Assembly: GCA_938003985.1 (NCBI GenBank)
Contig: CALKWZ010000062.1
Span: forward strand, 1 to 42,569
DNA: 42,569 nt
Origin: an uncultured Verrucomicrobiota bacterium
GTDB taxonomy: Bacteria; Verrucomicrobiota; Kiritimatiellia; CAIQIC01; Lenti-01
Direction of reading: 5' to 3'
Positions 18,591 to 26,456 of this stretch are shown here, in pieces. The notes under the pieces are model-generated. The model was not told the origin of the DNA. It saw only the letters and a list, made by a program, of their open reading frames with translations, and ran no database searches. The stretch's first letter is position 1. Each line of letters starts with the position of its first letter. A program made the translations under genes and the position numbers.

Positions 18591-18752
18591 CTAGTAGCCG
18601 CCGACGTTGCCGGGGAGGGCGGGGGCGCTTTCCCAGGACTGGGGCATGTTCCACGGCAGTTCGGATTCGTCGGAATGGGTGGCGCACCCGGCGGCGGCGA
18701 GCGCGATGCCCGCCGCGGCGACCAGCGCCAGCAAGCGACGGAAACGAATCAC
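18591..18752 (-). CDS. Small lipoprotein, 53 residues
   Basis: This short gene starts with GTG (18752-18750). The product begins VIRFRRLLALVAAAG, runs through a hydrophobic signal and reaches the lipobox AAGC, with Cys23 as the lipidated residue. The mature part is only about 31 residues (CATHSDESELPWNMPQSW, then ESAPALPGNVGGY). It should be anchored in a membrane. Its GTG overlaps the stop of the 40-codon gene (GTGA), which argues that it is real. It is the last gene of the minus-strand run. Confidence 0.7.
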   Translation of the reverse strand: MIRFRRLLALVAAAGIALAAAGCATHSDESELPWNMPQSWESAPALPGNVGGY

Positions 18753-18871
18753 GGCCAGAGGGACGGGACGGCCGAGTAGTAGCTGATCTCGGCGACCTGC
18801 AGGCCCACCACCGCGAGCAGCAGGAGCAGCGCCACGAGGGTCAGGGCGGACAATCCGTTAGAAGAGAACAT
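18749..18871 (-). CDS. Small membrane protein, 40 residues
   Basis: The product begins MFSSNGLSALTLVALLLLLA and continues VVGLQVAEISYYSAVPSLWP. It has one predicted transmembrane helix (about 8-25) with a short polar tail. The start at 18871 overlaps the end of the coiled-coil gene by 14 bases and its stop overlaps the GTG of the small lipoprotein. No family is recognised. The tight overlaps on both sides are the main evidence that it is translated. Confidence 0.62.
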   Translation of the reverse strand: MFSSNGLSALTLVALLLLLAVVGLQVAEISYYSAVPSLWP

Positions 18872-19733
18872 CGTCGCCCTCCTTGACGGTGGCTTTCTGG
18901 TAGTCGGGCAGGACTTCGGCGATGGAGACGTCGTCGCGCACGGCGCTGATCTTGATCTTGCCGATCATGTCGTCGCCGCGGTGGACGATCATTTCGGCGG
19001 TGGCCTGGACGCCGTCGTTGGAACCGATGTCGATGACGACGAAGTTCCAGTCCTTGTTGGCGTAAACGATGGTGCCGGTGGTGCCGGGCTTCATCGTGAT
19101 TTCCTTGTGCAGTTCCTTGTCGCACTTCTCGAGCTGGACTTCGAGGACGGACTTGTCTTCTTCCAGCTGGGCGACCTGGTCCTGCAGGCCGGCGATCTGG
19201 GCGTTCAGCTCGGCGACCTGGGCTTCGAGGGAGGACTTCTCATCCTCGAGGCCGGCGATCAGGTTGCTCTTTTCGACGAGTTCCTGATCCTTGCCGCGGA
19301 TGGTTTCGTTGAGCTGGACGATCTGGGTGCGGGCGTCTTCGAGCTGGGCCTTGGTGCTTTCCAGTTCGGCGCGGGTGTTCTCGAGATCCTGGCGGGTGTT
19401 TTCCAGGTCGGTTTGGGTGAACTGCCAGCCTTGGAGGACGGCGTTGGCGACCTGGTTGGCCTTGTTCAGCTCGCTCTCGAGGCGGGGCAGGTCGATCTTG
19501 TTGCCGATCACGAGGTTTCGGGCGTTGAAGCCGGACTGGGCCTTGATCTCGTCGGACAGGAGCGACTGCGGGCCCTTGAGGGTGGCGACGACGCGGTCGA
19601 TGCCGCTTTCGAGCTTCTGGGTCCGCTCTTTGATCAGCGTCCGCTTGGGGAAGAGAACGGCGGCCTGGATCACCAGCGCGGCGATGCTGACCAGCAACAC
19701 GATGACAACGAGCGGCTTCAACAGTTTAGCCAT
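18858..19733 (-). CDS. Membrane-anchored coiled-coil protein with MreC-like C-terminal domain
   Basis: This 291-residue protein has an N-terminal membrane helix (about 6-28), a helical region, a strong coiled coil (about 105-212) that includes near-exact heptads DLENTRQ, DLENTRA, ELESTKA, QLEDART, and a beta-rich C-terminal domain (about 217-291). The segment FVVIDIGSNDGVQATAEMIV with IGKIKIS and DYQKATVKEGDDVLF resembles the beta-domain of MreC, though this is by eye only. It would project into the periplasm. I place the start at 19733 (MAKLLKPLVV) since an upstream extension is polar and has no ribosome site. Confidence 0.72.
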   Translation of the reverse strand: MAKLLKPLVVIVLLVSIAALVIQAAVLFPKRTLIKERTQKLESGIDRVVATLKGPQSLLSDEIKAQSGFNARNLVIGNKIDLPRLESELNKANQVANAVLQGWQFTQTDLENTRQDLENTRAELESTKAQLEDARTQIVQLNETIRGKDQELVEKSNLIAGLEDEKSSLEAQVAELNAQIAGLQDQVAQLEEDKSVLEVQLEKCDKELHKEITMKPGTTGTIVYANKDWNFVVIDIGSNDGVQATAEMIVHRGDDMIGKIKISAVRDDVSIAEVLPDYQKATVKEGDDVLF

Positions 19734-19832
19734 GGTTTCCTCCAAAACATTTAGTGCGGGCATTGTGGGACAAAGGGAGCGGGATGTCAAACGCCAAAAG
19801 GCAATTCCGACGATGGACGGGGCGCGGCGGCA

Positions 19833-20999
19833 TCAGTAGAGGAGGATATCGGCCCATTTGCGTCCTTCGGCGGTAAATTGCCAAGTGCCGCCGCTTTGGG
19901 CGAAGTAGCGCCGACCGTTGTTGCCGAGCACGGCGGGATCGACCCGCAGGACGGCTTGGCGCTGGTTGCCGAGGCGGGCGGTTTCGGCGGCGGTGGCGTT
20001 GCGGCCGGCGAGGGGCAGGCCGGATTCGGACAGTTTCAGGAAGAGCGGGCCGCCGTCGTGCGGGGCCCCTTGCCACAGCGCCGGGAAGCGGCGGAAAAAA
20101 TCCGGATTCTTGCCGCGCAGCGCGACTTCGCAAGCGGCCGGAACCTGGGCCAGATAGGCGGCCATGGTCAGGCCCGGATCGCGGGCGTGGACGGCAAAGA
20201 AATCGAGCGGGTCGATGGCGAACAGGTTGTGGCCGTGGTAGTTCCCGAAGTCGGGGGAGAGCTTTTCGGCGCGGTGCTTGATTTCGTAGCGGGAGTTCAG
20301 CAGCAGGCCGACTTCCCAATGCAGATGGGCGCGCTCGCGCGGGATGGGCGGCTGGGTGCTGCTGGTGCTGCCCAAGGTGCCGATTTCGTCGCCGGGCTCG
20401 ACGGCGTGGCCGGGGCGGATGCCGAAGCGGACGTCGGCGAGATGGCCATAGAGGGTATAGACCGTGGCGGGCACGACGGTGCCGTCGCGTTTCTCGACGT
20501 GGCCGAGGGAAGGATCGGGATGTTCGATCACGACGTATTTGCCGTAGGTGGACTTGCCGCCGACGGTGTTCACGAACGCCACGCGGCCGGCGGCGACGGC
20601 ATAGACCGGATCGGTCGCGACGCCCTTGCGGTCGCGCTGCGTGGCGGCGATGTCCACGCCTTCGTGGAAGACGGGCACCAACCGGCCGGCGCGCAGGCCC
20701 GTGCGGGTGGAACCGAACTTGGCGGATTCCAGCCGGCCCGAGCCGGTGGGCTGCAAAACGCCCGGTTCATCCGGATTCAGGAGGTTCTGCTGCGGGGTGG
20801 GCGCGGCCAGCCGTTGCCAGACCGGCGGCGGCGGGCGCGGCGGCTCGGGGGCTTCCGCCGCGACGGGCTCGGGCGCCGCGGGCAGGCGGCAGCCGCCTTG
20901 GCGAAGGGCCAGCCAACGGAACAATAAGAAATCCAGCGCCAGGAGGGGAACGATCCAAACCAGATGGCGCAGGGGAGACTTGCGCGCAGGAAACCGCAT
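19833..20999 (-). CDS. M23 family metallopeptidase, membrane-anchored
   Basis: This 388-residue protein has an N-terminal membrane anchor (about 11-31), a Pro/Ala/Glu linker, and an M23 (lysostaphin-type) endopeptidase domain. Zinc and catalytic residues are visible: His112 and Asp116 (FHEGVDIA), His186 (LYGHL), and His225/His227 (HLHWE). VYAVAAGRV and PGDEIGTLGST complete the fold. The family cuts peptidoglycan cross-links. A C-terminal extension (about 235-388) is not recognised. It begins 6 bases after frr. Confidence 0.87.
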   Translation of the reverse strand: MRFPARKSPLRHLVWIVPLLALDFLLFRWLALRQGGCRLPAAPEPVAAEAPEPPRPPPPVWQRLAAPTPQQNLLNPDEPGVLQPTGSGRLESAKFGSTRTGLRAGRLVPVFHEGVDIAATQRDRKGVATDPVYAVAAGRVAFVNTVGGKSTYGKYVVIEHPDPSLGHVEKRDGTVVPATVYTLYGHLADVRFGIRPGHAVEPGDEIGTLGSTSSTQPPIPRERAHLHWEVGLLLNSRYEIKHRAEKLSPDFGNYHGHNLFAIDPLDFFAVHARDPGLTMAAYLAQVPAACEVALRGKNPDFFRRFPALWQGAPHDGGPLFLKLSESGLPLAGRNATAAETARLGNQRQAVLRVDPAVLGNNGRRYFAQSGGTWQFTAEGRKWADILLY

Positions 21000-21005
21000 G
21001 GCCGG

Positions 21006-21572
21006 TCAGACGGCCATGATGTCTTTTTCTTTGGCGGCGACCAGCTCGTCCACCTTCTTGGCGTAGGTGTCGGTGTACTTCTGCACCTCTTCGAGCGCGC
21101 GGTCGCGGTCGTCCTGGCTGATGGTCGCGGCTTTTTCGAGAGTCTTGACGGCCTCGTTGGCGTCGCGGCGGACGGCGCGCAGGGCCACGCGGGCTTCTTC
21201 GCCCATGCGGTTGGCCACCTTGGTCAGCTCCTTGCGGCGCTCTTCGCTCAGCTCGGGGATCGGCACGCGGATGAGGCGGCCGTCGTTGAGCGGGGTCACG
21301 CCGATGTTGGCGGCGAGGATGGCCTTTTCGATGGCGGGGAGGGAGGAGGGGTCGTAGGGCTTGATGACGATGAGGCGCGGTTCCGGCGTGCTGATCAGGG
21401 CCATCTGGTTCAGGCGGGTCTGCGCGCCGTAGCAGTCGGCGCTGATGTGGTCCACGAGGCTGGTGGAGGCCTTGCCCGTGCGCAGGCCGGAGAGGCCTTG
21501 CTGCAGGTGGGCGACGGCTTTCTCCATCTTGTCGTCGGTTTCGAGCAGGACGTCGTCGGCGGATTCGTACAT
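21006..21572 (-). CDS. frr: Ribosome recycling factor
   Basis: RRF splits post-termination ribosomes with EF-G. The 188-residue protein is the normal length; it has KMEKAVAHLQQGLSGLRTGKAS, YGAQTRLNQMA, RLIVIKPYDPSSLPAIEKAI, DGRLIRVPIPELSEERRKEL and the C-terminal helix DRALEEVQKYTDTYAKKVDE. The start at 21572 has AAAGGAT upstream. It follows pyrH by 23 bases, the classical pyrH-frr order; rpsB and tsf, often upstream, are absent. Confidence 0.97.
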   Translation of the reverse strand: MYESADDVLLETDDKMEKAVAHLQQGLSGLRTGKASTSLVDHISADCYGAQTRLNQMALISTPEPRLIVIKPYDPSSLPAIEKAILAANIGVTPLNDGRLIRVPIPELSEERRKELTKVANRMGEEARVALRAVRRDANEAVKTLEKAATISQDDRDRALEEVQKYTDTYAKKVDELVAAKEKDIMAV

Positions 21573-21595
21573 GGCGGGATCCTTTCGATCGGTTT

Positions 21596-22315
21596 TCAGG
21601 CGGTGACCAAGGTGCCGGCCTTTTCGCCGCGCACCACGCGGAGCAGTTCCCCGCGCTTGAAGAAATCGAACACGAGTATAGGGATTTGGTTGTCCATGCA
21701 AAGCGAAAAGGCCGCGGCGTCCATGACCTTCAGGCGGCGCGCGAGCGCCTCGGAATAGGTCAGGCGGTCGAACTTCACGGCCTGGGGATTCTTCACGGGA
21801 TCCGCGTCGTAGATGCCGTCGACCTTGGTGGCCTTGAGGAGGACCTGGGCGCCGATTTCGGCGGCGCGCAGGGCGGAGGCGCTGTCGGTGGTGAAGAACG
21901 GGTTGCCGGTGCCGCCGCCGATGATGACGACCGTGCCGGCGTCGAGCAGCTCGAGGGCGCGGCGGAAGGTGTAGAGCTCGCACAGCGCCGGCATGGCGGT
22001 GGCGGACAGGGCCTTGGCCGGCACGCCGGCGGCCTCGAGGGCCGATTGCAGCGCGAGGCTGTTGATCATCGTGGCCAACATGCCCATGTTGTCGCCGTGG
22101 GCGCGGCCGAAGCCGCGGTCCTGGCCCTTCAGGCCGCGGAAGATGTTGCCGCCGCCGATGACGACGCCGACCTGCACGCCGAGTTGCCGGACGGCTTTGA
22201 TCTGCGCGGCCATCGCGGCGAGGATGGCGTCGGAGAGGCATTCGCCCGACGCGGAATCGCGGAGGACTTCGCCGCTGAGCTTGAGGAGGATCCGACGGTA
22301 TTTGGCTTTCTTCAT
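21596..22315 (-). CDS. pyrH: UMP kinase
   Basis: PyrH phosphorylates UMP to UDP. The 239-residue amino-acid-kinase-fold protein has RILLKLSGEVL (9-19), VGVVIGGGNIFRG, GMLATMINSLALQSALE, VVIIGGGTGNPFFTTDSA and the TKVDGIYDADP phosphate motif. The start MKKAKYRR at 22315 is chosen over an upstream in-frame reading because that would overlap the pseudopilin gene and match no family. Fifteen bases separate the two genes. Confidence 0.97.
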   Translation of the reverse strand: MKKAKYRRILLKLSGEVLRDSASGECLSDAILAAMAAQIKAVRQLGVQVGVVIGGGNIFRGLKGQDRGFGRAHGDNMGMLATMINSLALQSALEAAGVPAKALSATAMPALCELYTFRRALELLDAGTVVIIGGGTGNPFFTTDSASALRAAEIGAQVLLKATKVDGIYDADPVKNPQAVKFDRLTYSEALARRLKVMDAAAFSLCMDNQIPILVFDFFKRGELLRVVRGEKAGTLVTA

Positions 22316-22331
22316 GGGGTTGCTCCGGGGG

Positions 22332-22652
22332 TTAGAAATGGTGGCCGGGGATCGAACAGGTCGGGGGAACGTCCGCGCCGTCGCCGAGCGCATAGGCGCC
22401 GCCGGACGGGCAGACGGGGAGAACGGGCAAATCGCGCGGCACGAGGTCCGCCGGCGCGCGGGGCGCCGCGCCGGTTTCGGCGACGTGGTTGCGGGTCGCG
22501 ACGCGGAGGGCTTCCAGCTGGATGGCGCAACGGGCCGCGCGCTTCCGCGCGACGTTCTGCCGGACGGCCGGAACGGAAATGGCCGCGACCAGCAGCGCGA
22601 AGGCCACCACGATCGTCAGCTCGACGACGCTCATGCCGCGGCGGCCGTTCAC
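22332..22652 (-). CDS. Type IV pseudopilin-like protein
   Basis: This 106-residue protein starts with GTG. Its N-terminus is VNGRRG then MSVVELTIVVAFALLVAAIS: a six-residue basic leader, the Gly cleavage position, and Glu at +5 in a hydrophobic helix, exactly the prepilin peptidase pattern. A globular part follows with two or three cysteines (RCAIQLEAL, VCPSGGAY, PTCSIPGH). It is small for a major pilin and is more likely a minor pilin or general-secretion pseudopilin. The GTG overlaps the thioesterase stop (GTGA). No other pilus gene is nearby. Confidence 0.8.
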   Translation of the reverse strand: MNGRRGMSVVELTIVVAFALLVAAISVPAVRQNVARKRAARCAIQLEALRVATRNHVAETGAAPRAPADLVPRDLPVLPVCPSGGAYALGDGADVPPTCSIPGHHF

Positions 22653-23038
22653 GCCATGTGCTCCTGGAGGAGCGCGCGGACGTCCGGGGGAATCGGCAGC
22701 GGCTGGCGGTTCTTGAAATCGTAGTGGACGACCACGGAGTTGCCCTGGGCGCCCAGTTGGCCGTTCTGCCAGGCCTCCTGGTGGACCGTGAAGGAGGTGT
22801 GGCCGATCTTGGCGACGGTGGTCCGGATCTCGACGTCCGCGCCCAGCAGCATCGGCACGAGGAAATCCACGTCGATGTGCGCCATGATCAGGTTCCAGTT
22901 CTCGAACTTCATCTCCGGATTGAAAAAGCGGAAAAACGGGTCGCGGCCGAGCTCGAACCAGATGGGCAGCCGCGTGTTGTTGATGTGGCGCAGGCCGTCC
23001 ACGTCGCCGAAGCGGGGAGTGATGGTTTTGGTGAACAT
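22649..23038 (-). CDS. Acyl-CoA thioesterase, 4HBT hotdog family (second copy)
   Basis: This 129-residue hotdog protein has GDVDGLRHINNTRLPIWFELGR (about 12-33), the family's active-site loop, then HIDVDFLVPMLLGADVEIRT and the strand HTSFTVHQEAW. It differs clearly from the thioesterase at 10945 and the two are not recent duplicates. The start MFTKTITPRF at 23038 is preferred; longer in-frame readings run into the divergent promoter region. It is the first gene of the minus-strand run. Confidence 0.83.
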   Translation of the reverse strand: MFTKTITPRFGDVDGLRHINNTRLPIWFELGRDPFFRFFNPEMKFENWNLIMAHIDVDFLVPMLLGADVEIRTTVAKIGHTSFTVHQEAWQNGQLGAQGNSVVVHYDFKNRQPLPIPPDVRALLQEHMA

Positions 23039-23138
23039 GATGGGGCGGGACCTCGGTTGATCGGCGCGATTTAACGGCGAACGGGGCGAAGAGTAAAGAT
23101 GAAAGCGCGCCGGCCGCCGCCGGCGCCCAAAAAATGGC

Positions 23139-23167
23139 TTCACCGGCCGGCGCAATCCGCATAGAGT
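23139..23167 (+). promoter_or_regulatory. Promoter of the ParB-domain gene
   Basis: TTCACC (23139-23144) and TAGAGT (23162-23167) are spaced 17 bases apart in the 156-base divergent region. AAGGA lies in the leader before the ATG at 23195. The other direction has no equally good match. Confidence 0.45.
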
Positions 23168-23194
23168 GCGCCGGAACCCAAAGGACTTTGCGAC

Positions 23195-23980
23195 ATGCTG
23201 ACGACCAAGCGCTTCGACTACGTGCCGTTCGACCGGGTGCATCTGCACCCCTCGGTGGCCAACCACCGGCCCCTCAACGAGGCCAAGGTGGCCCATTACG
23301 CCGAGGACATCCTCCGCAACGGGCTGCTGGAACCCATCGTGGTCTGGGAGCGCAATCCCGGCGAATTCTTCCTCGTGGGCGGGTTCCACCGGCACAACGC
23401 CATCCGGCGCATCCGGTCCCAGAATCCCGGCTACTTCGACCGGGTGGACGTGCGCGTCGTCCACGGCGAACTCGACGAAATCCAGGCGCTGAACCTCAAG
23501 CTGAACGCCGACCGCCTCGACGCGCGCATCACGGACTATTTCGACGCCGTCATCTTCATGGCCAACGCGAACTGGGACGTCCAGCGCATCGCGCGGTTCC
23601 TGGACAAGCCCGCGGCGTGGATCGAGGACATTTTGCGCTACGCGCCGGGCATGGATTCCCGCGTGCGGCGCATGCTGGAAGCCGGCGAGATCAGCTGGGC
23701 CAAGGCCAAGGACGTCTGCAAGGCGGTCCTGGCGGCGCCGGCCGGGCAGGAGCGCGCCGCGCTCGAAGCCGCCCTGGCCCGCCTGCGGCAGCCCGCCGAA
23801 AAAGCGCCGCGGCTGCTGACCTATCGCGCCGCCGCGAAGCGCCTGAAAACGCGGAAGGAGCCGTTCAAGGTGACCGGCGAAGACCTGGCGGCCCTCCTGC
23901 AGGTCCTCCGCGGCAAAAACGCGGCGCCGGAAACGGTGGAGCGGGTCCGCGCGGCCTTTCCGGGTTTGCTGGATTCCTGA
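23195..23980 (+). CDS. ParB/Srx-type N-terminal domain protein
   Basis: This 261-residue protein has a ParB/sulfiredoxin-like N-terminal domain: VHLHPSVANHRPLNEAKVAHYAEDI (about 15-39), GLLEPIVVWERNPGEFFLVGGFHRHNAIRRI (with the GxxRxxA-like GGFHRHNAI) and ELDEIQALNLKLNADRLDARI. A helix-turn-helix-like part follows (WDVQRIARFLDKPAAWIEDILR). There is no ParA gene nearby and the protein is not next to an origin-like region, so chromosome partitioning is not indicated; ParB-fold proteins also act as transcription factors or nucleases. Confidence 0.75.
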   Translation: MLTTKRFDYVPFDRVHLHPSVANHRPLNEAKVAHYAEDILRNGLLEPIVVWERNPGEFFLVGGFHRHNAIRRIRSQNPGYFDRVDVRVVHGELDEIQALNLKLNADRLDARITDYFDAVIFMANANWDVQRIARFLDKPAAWIEDILRYAPGMDSRVRRMLEAGEISWAKAKDVCKAVLAAPAGQERAALEAALARLRQPAEKAPRLLTYRAAAKRLKTRKEPFKVTGEDLAALLQVLRGKNAAPETVERVRAAFPGLLDS

Positions 23981-24027
23981 CCCTTTTGGCTTGTTTGGCG
24001 GGGAGGGGGGGAGTAAGAAAATCCGTC

Positions 24028-24906
24028 ATGAAACTTCCGATCCATCTGCTGGGCGCGGCGTTGGTGCTGGCGGCCGGCATCGGCGGCAGCGGCTGCCTGC
24101 TGGTGCGCAAGGGCGCCGCCAAGCTCGTCACGCCGGTGGCCATGGAACTCTCCGACGGCTTCATGCGCCAGACCGACGTGGAACTGGTGCGCGAAGGCGC
24201 GCCCGCCTTCCTGCTGATGCTCGACGCCCTCGCCGAAGCGCATCCCGACAAGCCGGCCGTCCTGATCGCCGCCGCGGAAGCGCAAATGGCCTACGCCATG
24301 GGCTTCCTCGACAAAGCGCAGAAGGAACGCGCGAAGAGCATGTTCCTGAAAGCGAAAACGTACGGGTTGCGCGCCCTGTCCCGCAACCGGAAATTCGCCC
24401 GCGCCCTGGACGGTTCCTACGAGGATTTCGTCCATGCGCTGGGCCATTTCCGGAAAAAGGACGCCGACGCCTTGCTCGCCACGGCGACGTCCTGGGTCAT
24501 GTGGATCATCGCCTCCTCCGATTCGCCGGCGGCGCTGGGCGACATGCCCAAGGTCCTGGCCATGATGGAACGGGTCCAGGAACTGGATCCCCGCATCCGC
24601 CAAGGCGGCGTGGACCTGTTCTACGGCATCTACTACACGGTCCTGCCGCTCGGCGGCGGCCGCGATCTCGCCAAGGCCCGCCGGCATTTCGAGCGCAGCA
24701 TCGCCGTCGCCGGACCCGATTACCTGCTGAACCGCGTGACGTTCGCCGAGTACTACGCCCGCTACGCCTTCGACCAGGAACTGTTCGAGCGCACCTTGCG
24801 CAACGTGCTCGCGGCGGAACCGGCCGTGCCGGAATTCACGCTGATGAACGCCGTGGCCCAGGCGCGCGCCCGCGCCTTGCTGGCCCAGATGGACGATTTG
24901 TTCTAG
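24028..24906 (+). CDS. TRAP-associated TatT lipoprotein (tetratricopeptide type)
   Basis: This 292-residue protein starts with a signal peptide and a plausible lipobox (GGSGC, Cys about 23). The rest is nearly all helical (DALAEAHPDKPAVLIAAAEAQ, AKSMFLKAKTYGLRALSRN, ARRHFERSIAVAG), matching the TatT family, a trimeric TPR-like partner of the binding protein in TPAT-type TRAP systems, first described in Treponema. Its position directly before dctP fits. The in-frame readings upstream of 24028 overlap the ParB gene and are rejected. Confidence 0.85.
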   Translation: MKLPIHLLGAALVLAAGIGGSGCLLVRKGAAKLVTPVAMELSDGFMRQTDVELVREGAPAFLLMLDALAEAHPDKPAVLIAAAEAQMAYAMGFLDKAQKERAKSMFLKAKTYGLRALSRNRKFARALDGSYEDFVHALGHFRKKDADALLATATSWVMWIIASSDSPAALGDMPKVLAMMERVQELDPRIRQGGVDLFYGIYYTVLPLGGGRDLAKARRHFERSIAVAGPDYLLNRVTFAEYYARYAFDQELFERTLRNVLAAEPAVPEFTLMNAVAQARARALLAQMDDLF

Positions 24907-24924
24907 GAAGAAAGAGGCGATCCC

Positions 24925-25920
24925 ATGAAACGTGGTTGGCGGCAGTTCATCGCGGCGGGTTGCGTCCTTGGCGTGTGCGGCGGCGCCGCCGCCCAGACGA
25001 CCCTCAAGCTGGCCACCATGGCGCCCGACGGCAGCATCTGGATGCAGGCGCTGGCCGACGCCAAGACGGAGATCGAAACCGCCACGGCCGGCGCCGTGAA
25101 GGTCAAGATCTATCCCGGCGGCATCATGGGCTCCGAGCAGGACGTGCTGTTCAAGATCAAAACCGGCCAGCTCCACGGCGGCGGATTCCTCGGCTATGCC
25201 ATCAACGTCGTCTGCCCGGAGATCGGCGCTTTGATGTTCCCGATGGTGTTCCGGAACTACGACGAAGTCGACCGCACGCTTGAAACGATGCGTCCGTTCC
25301 TGGACGGCCGGACGCAAGCCGCCGGATTCGAGGCGCTGGGCTGGACCGAGGTCGGATTCAGCTATGCCTACAGCGTGAAACCCATCTCCAGCCTGGAAGC
25401 CCTGCGGACCACGAAAGTCTGGGGTCTGGATTCGCCCATGCTGATGGAACTGCTGGGGGCGGCGGGCATCGCCAGCATTCCGGTCGACGTCACCGACGTG
25501 CTCACGGCGCTGCAAACCGGCTTGCTGGATACCGTGTTCGGTCCGCCGACGGCCGCGATCGCGGTGCAGTGGCACACCAAGATCCGTTATGCCAACGCGC
25601 TGCGCCTGACCTATGCCCTCGGCGGCGTCTTTCTGTCTTCCGCCGCCTGGAACAGCGTGCCCGCCGCCCACCGGGAAACCGTCAAAGCCGTTTTCGACAA
25701 GCATTGCCGGCAACTGACGCCCAAGGTCCGCCAAAGCGACGTGGAGGCCTTGGAGTTCATGCGGACCCAGGGCGTCCAGATCATCGAAACCACCCCCGAA
25801 ACGCGCGCCGCGTTCGAACAGGTGGCCGCCACCGCGCTCCAAAAGGTGAAGGGCCGGGATTTTTCGGCCGCGGCCTGGGACCTGCTCCAGCAGACGTTGC
25901 GGGAAATCCGGGGGCCATGA
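24925..25920 (+). CDS. dctP: TRAP transporter substrate-binding protein
   Basis: This 331-residue periplasmic protein has a signal peptide (MKRGWRQFIAAGCVLGVCGGAAAQ) and the DctP/TatP motifs TLKLATMAPDGSIWMQALADAK, VKVKIYPGGIMGSEQDVLFKIKTGQLHGG and GFEALGWTEVGFSY, with the late VQIIETTPETRAAFEQVA. It would capture an organic ligand and deliver it to DctQM; the ligand is not identifiable, and TatT may present a hydrophobic one. An AGAGGCGAT ribosome site precedes the ATG. Its stop overlaps the dctQ start (ATGA). Confidence 0.92.
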   Translation: MKRGWRQFIAAGCVLGVCGGAAAQTTLKLATMAPDGSIWMQALADAKTEIETATAGAVKVKIYPGGIMGSEQDVLFKIKTGQLHGGGFLGYAINVVCPEIGALMFPMVFRNYDEVDRTLETMRPFLDGRTQAAGFEALGWTEVGFSYAYSVKPISSLEALRTTKVWGLDSPMLMELLGAAGIASIPVDVTDVLTALQTGLLDTVFGPPTAAIAVQWHTKIRYANALRLTYALGGVFLSSAAWNSVPAAHRETVKAVFDKHCRQLTPKVRQSDVEALEFMRTQGVQIIETTPETRAAFEQVAATALQKVKGRDFSAAAWDLLQQTLREIRGP

Positions 25921-26456
25921 GCGTTCGCGGCGAGAAAGCGTTCCGTGCCGTCTGCCGCTGGACGGATCGCGTCGAACGCCTGCTGCTCGCCGCGCTCGTC
26001 GCGGGCATGGTGGGGCTGGCCACGATCCAGATCGTGCTGCGCAACGTCTGGCACATGGGCTGGGTCTGGGCGGACCCGCTGCTGGGCATGGGCTTGCTTT
26101 GGCTGACCATGCTGGGCGCGCTGGCCGCCGCCGGCCGGGGGCGGCATCTTTCGATCGATCTGGCCGAAGCGCTGCTGCCGCACCGCGCCGCGGCCGGCCT
26201 GGCCCGGATCATGGCGCTGTTCGCCGCCGTCGTGTGCGTCCTGCTGGCCTGGGCCGCGGGCCGCTACGTGGGCTTCCAGCGCGAACTGGATCCCAGCCGC
26301 CTGCTGGGCTGGCCCGTTTGGAAGTACCAGCTGATCATTCCCGCGGCGTTCTGGCTCATGGCGCTGCGGTTCGCCGTGCGCGCCGCCGTGCCCGCGGCCT
26401 GGTGGGCGGTTCCGGGCGACGAAGTGCTGCCGGGCGAGGGGAGGGTGGCCCCGTGA
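25917..26456 (+). CDS. dctQ: TRAP transporter small membrane subunit
   Basis: This 179-residue protein is the four-helix small subunit. The hydrophobic segments lie at about 22-42, 56-78, 92-115 and 135-155, and the motifs VGLATIQIVLRNVWHMGWVW and AAAGRGRHLSIDLAEALLP are typical of DctQ. It forms the membrane complex with DctM. Both ends overlap neighbours by four bases (ATGA with dctP, GTGA with dctM). Confidence 0.9.
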   Translation: MSVRGEKAFRAVCRWTDRVERLLLAALVAGMVGLATIQIVLRNVWHMGWVWADPLLGMGLLWLTMLGALAAAGRGRHLSIDLAEALLPHRAAAGLARIMALFAAVVCVLLAWAAGRYVGFQRELDPSRLLGWPVWKYQLIIPAAFWLMALRFAVRAAVPAAWWAVPGDEVLPGEGRVAP

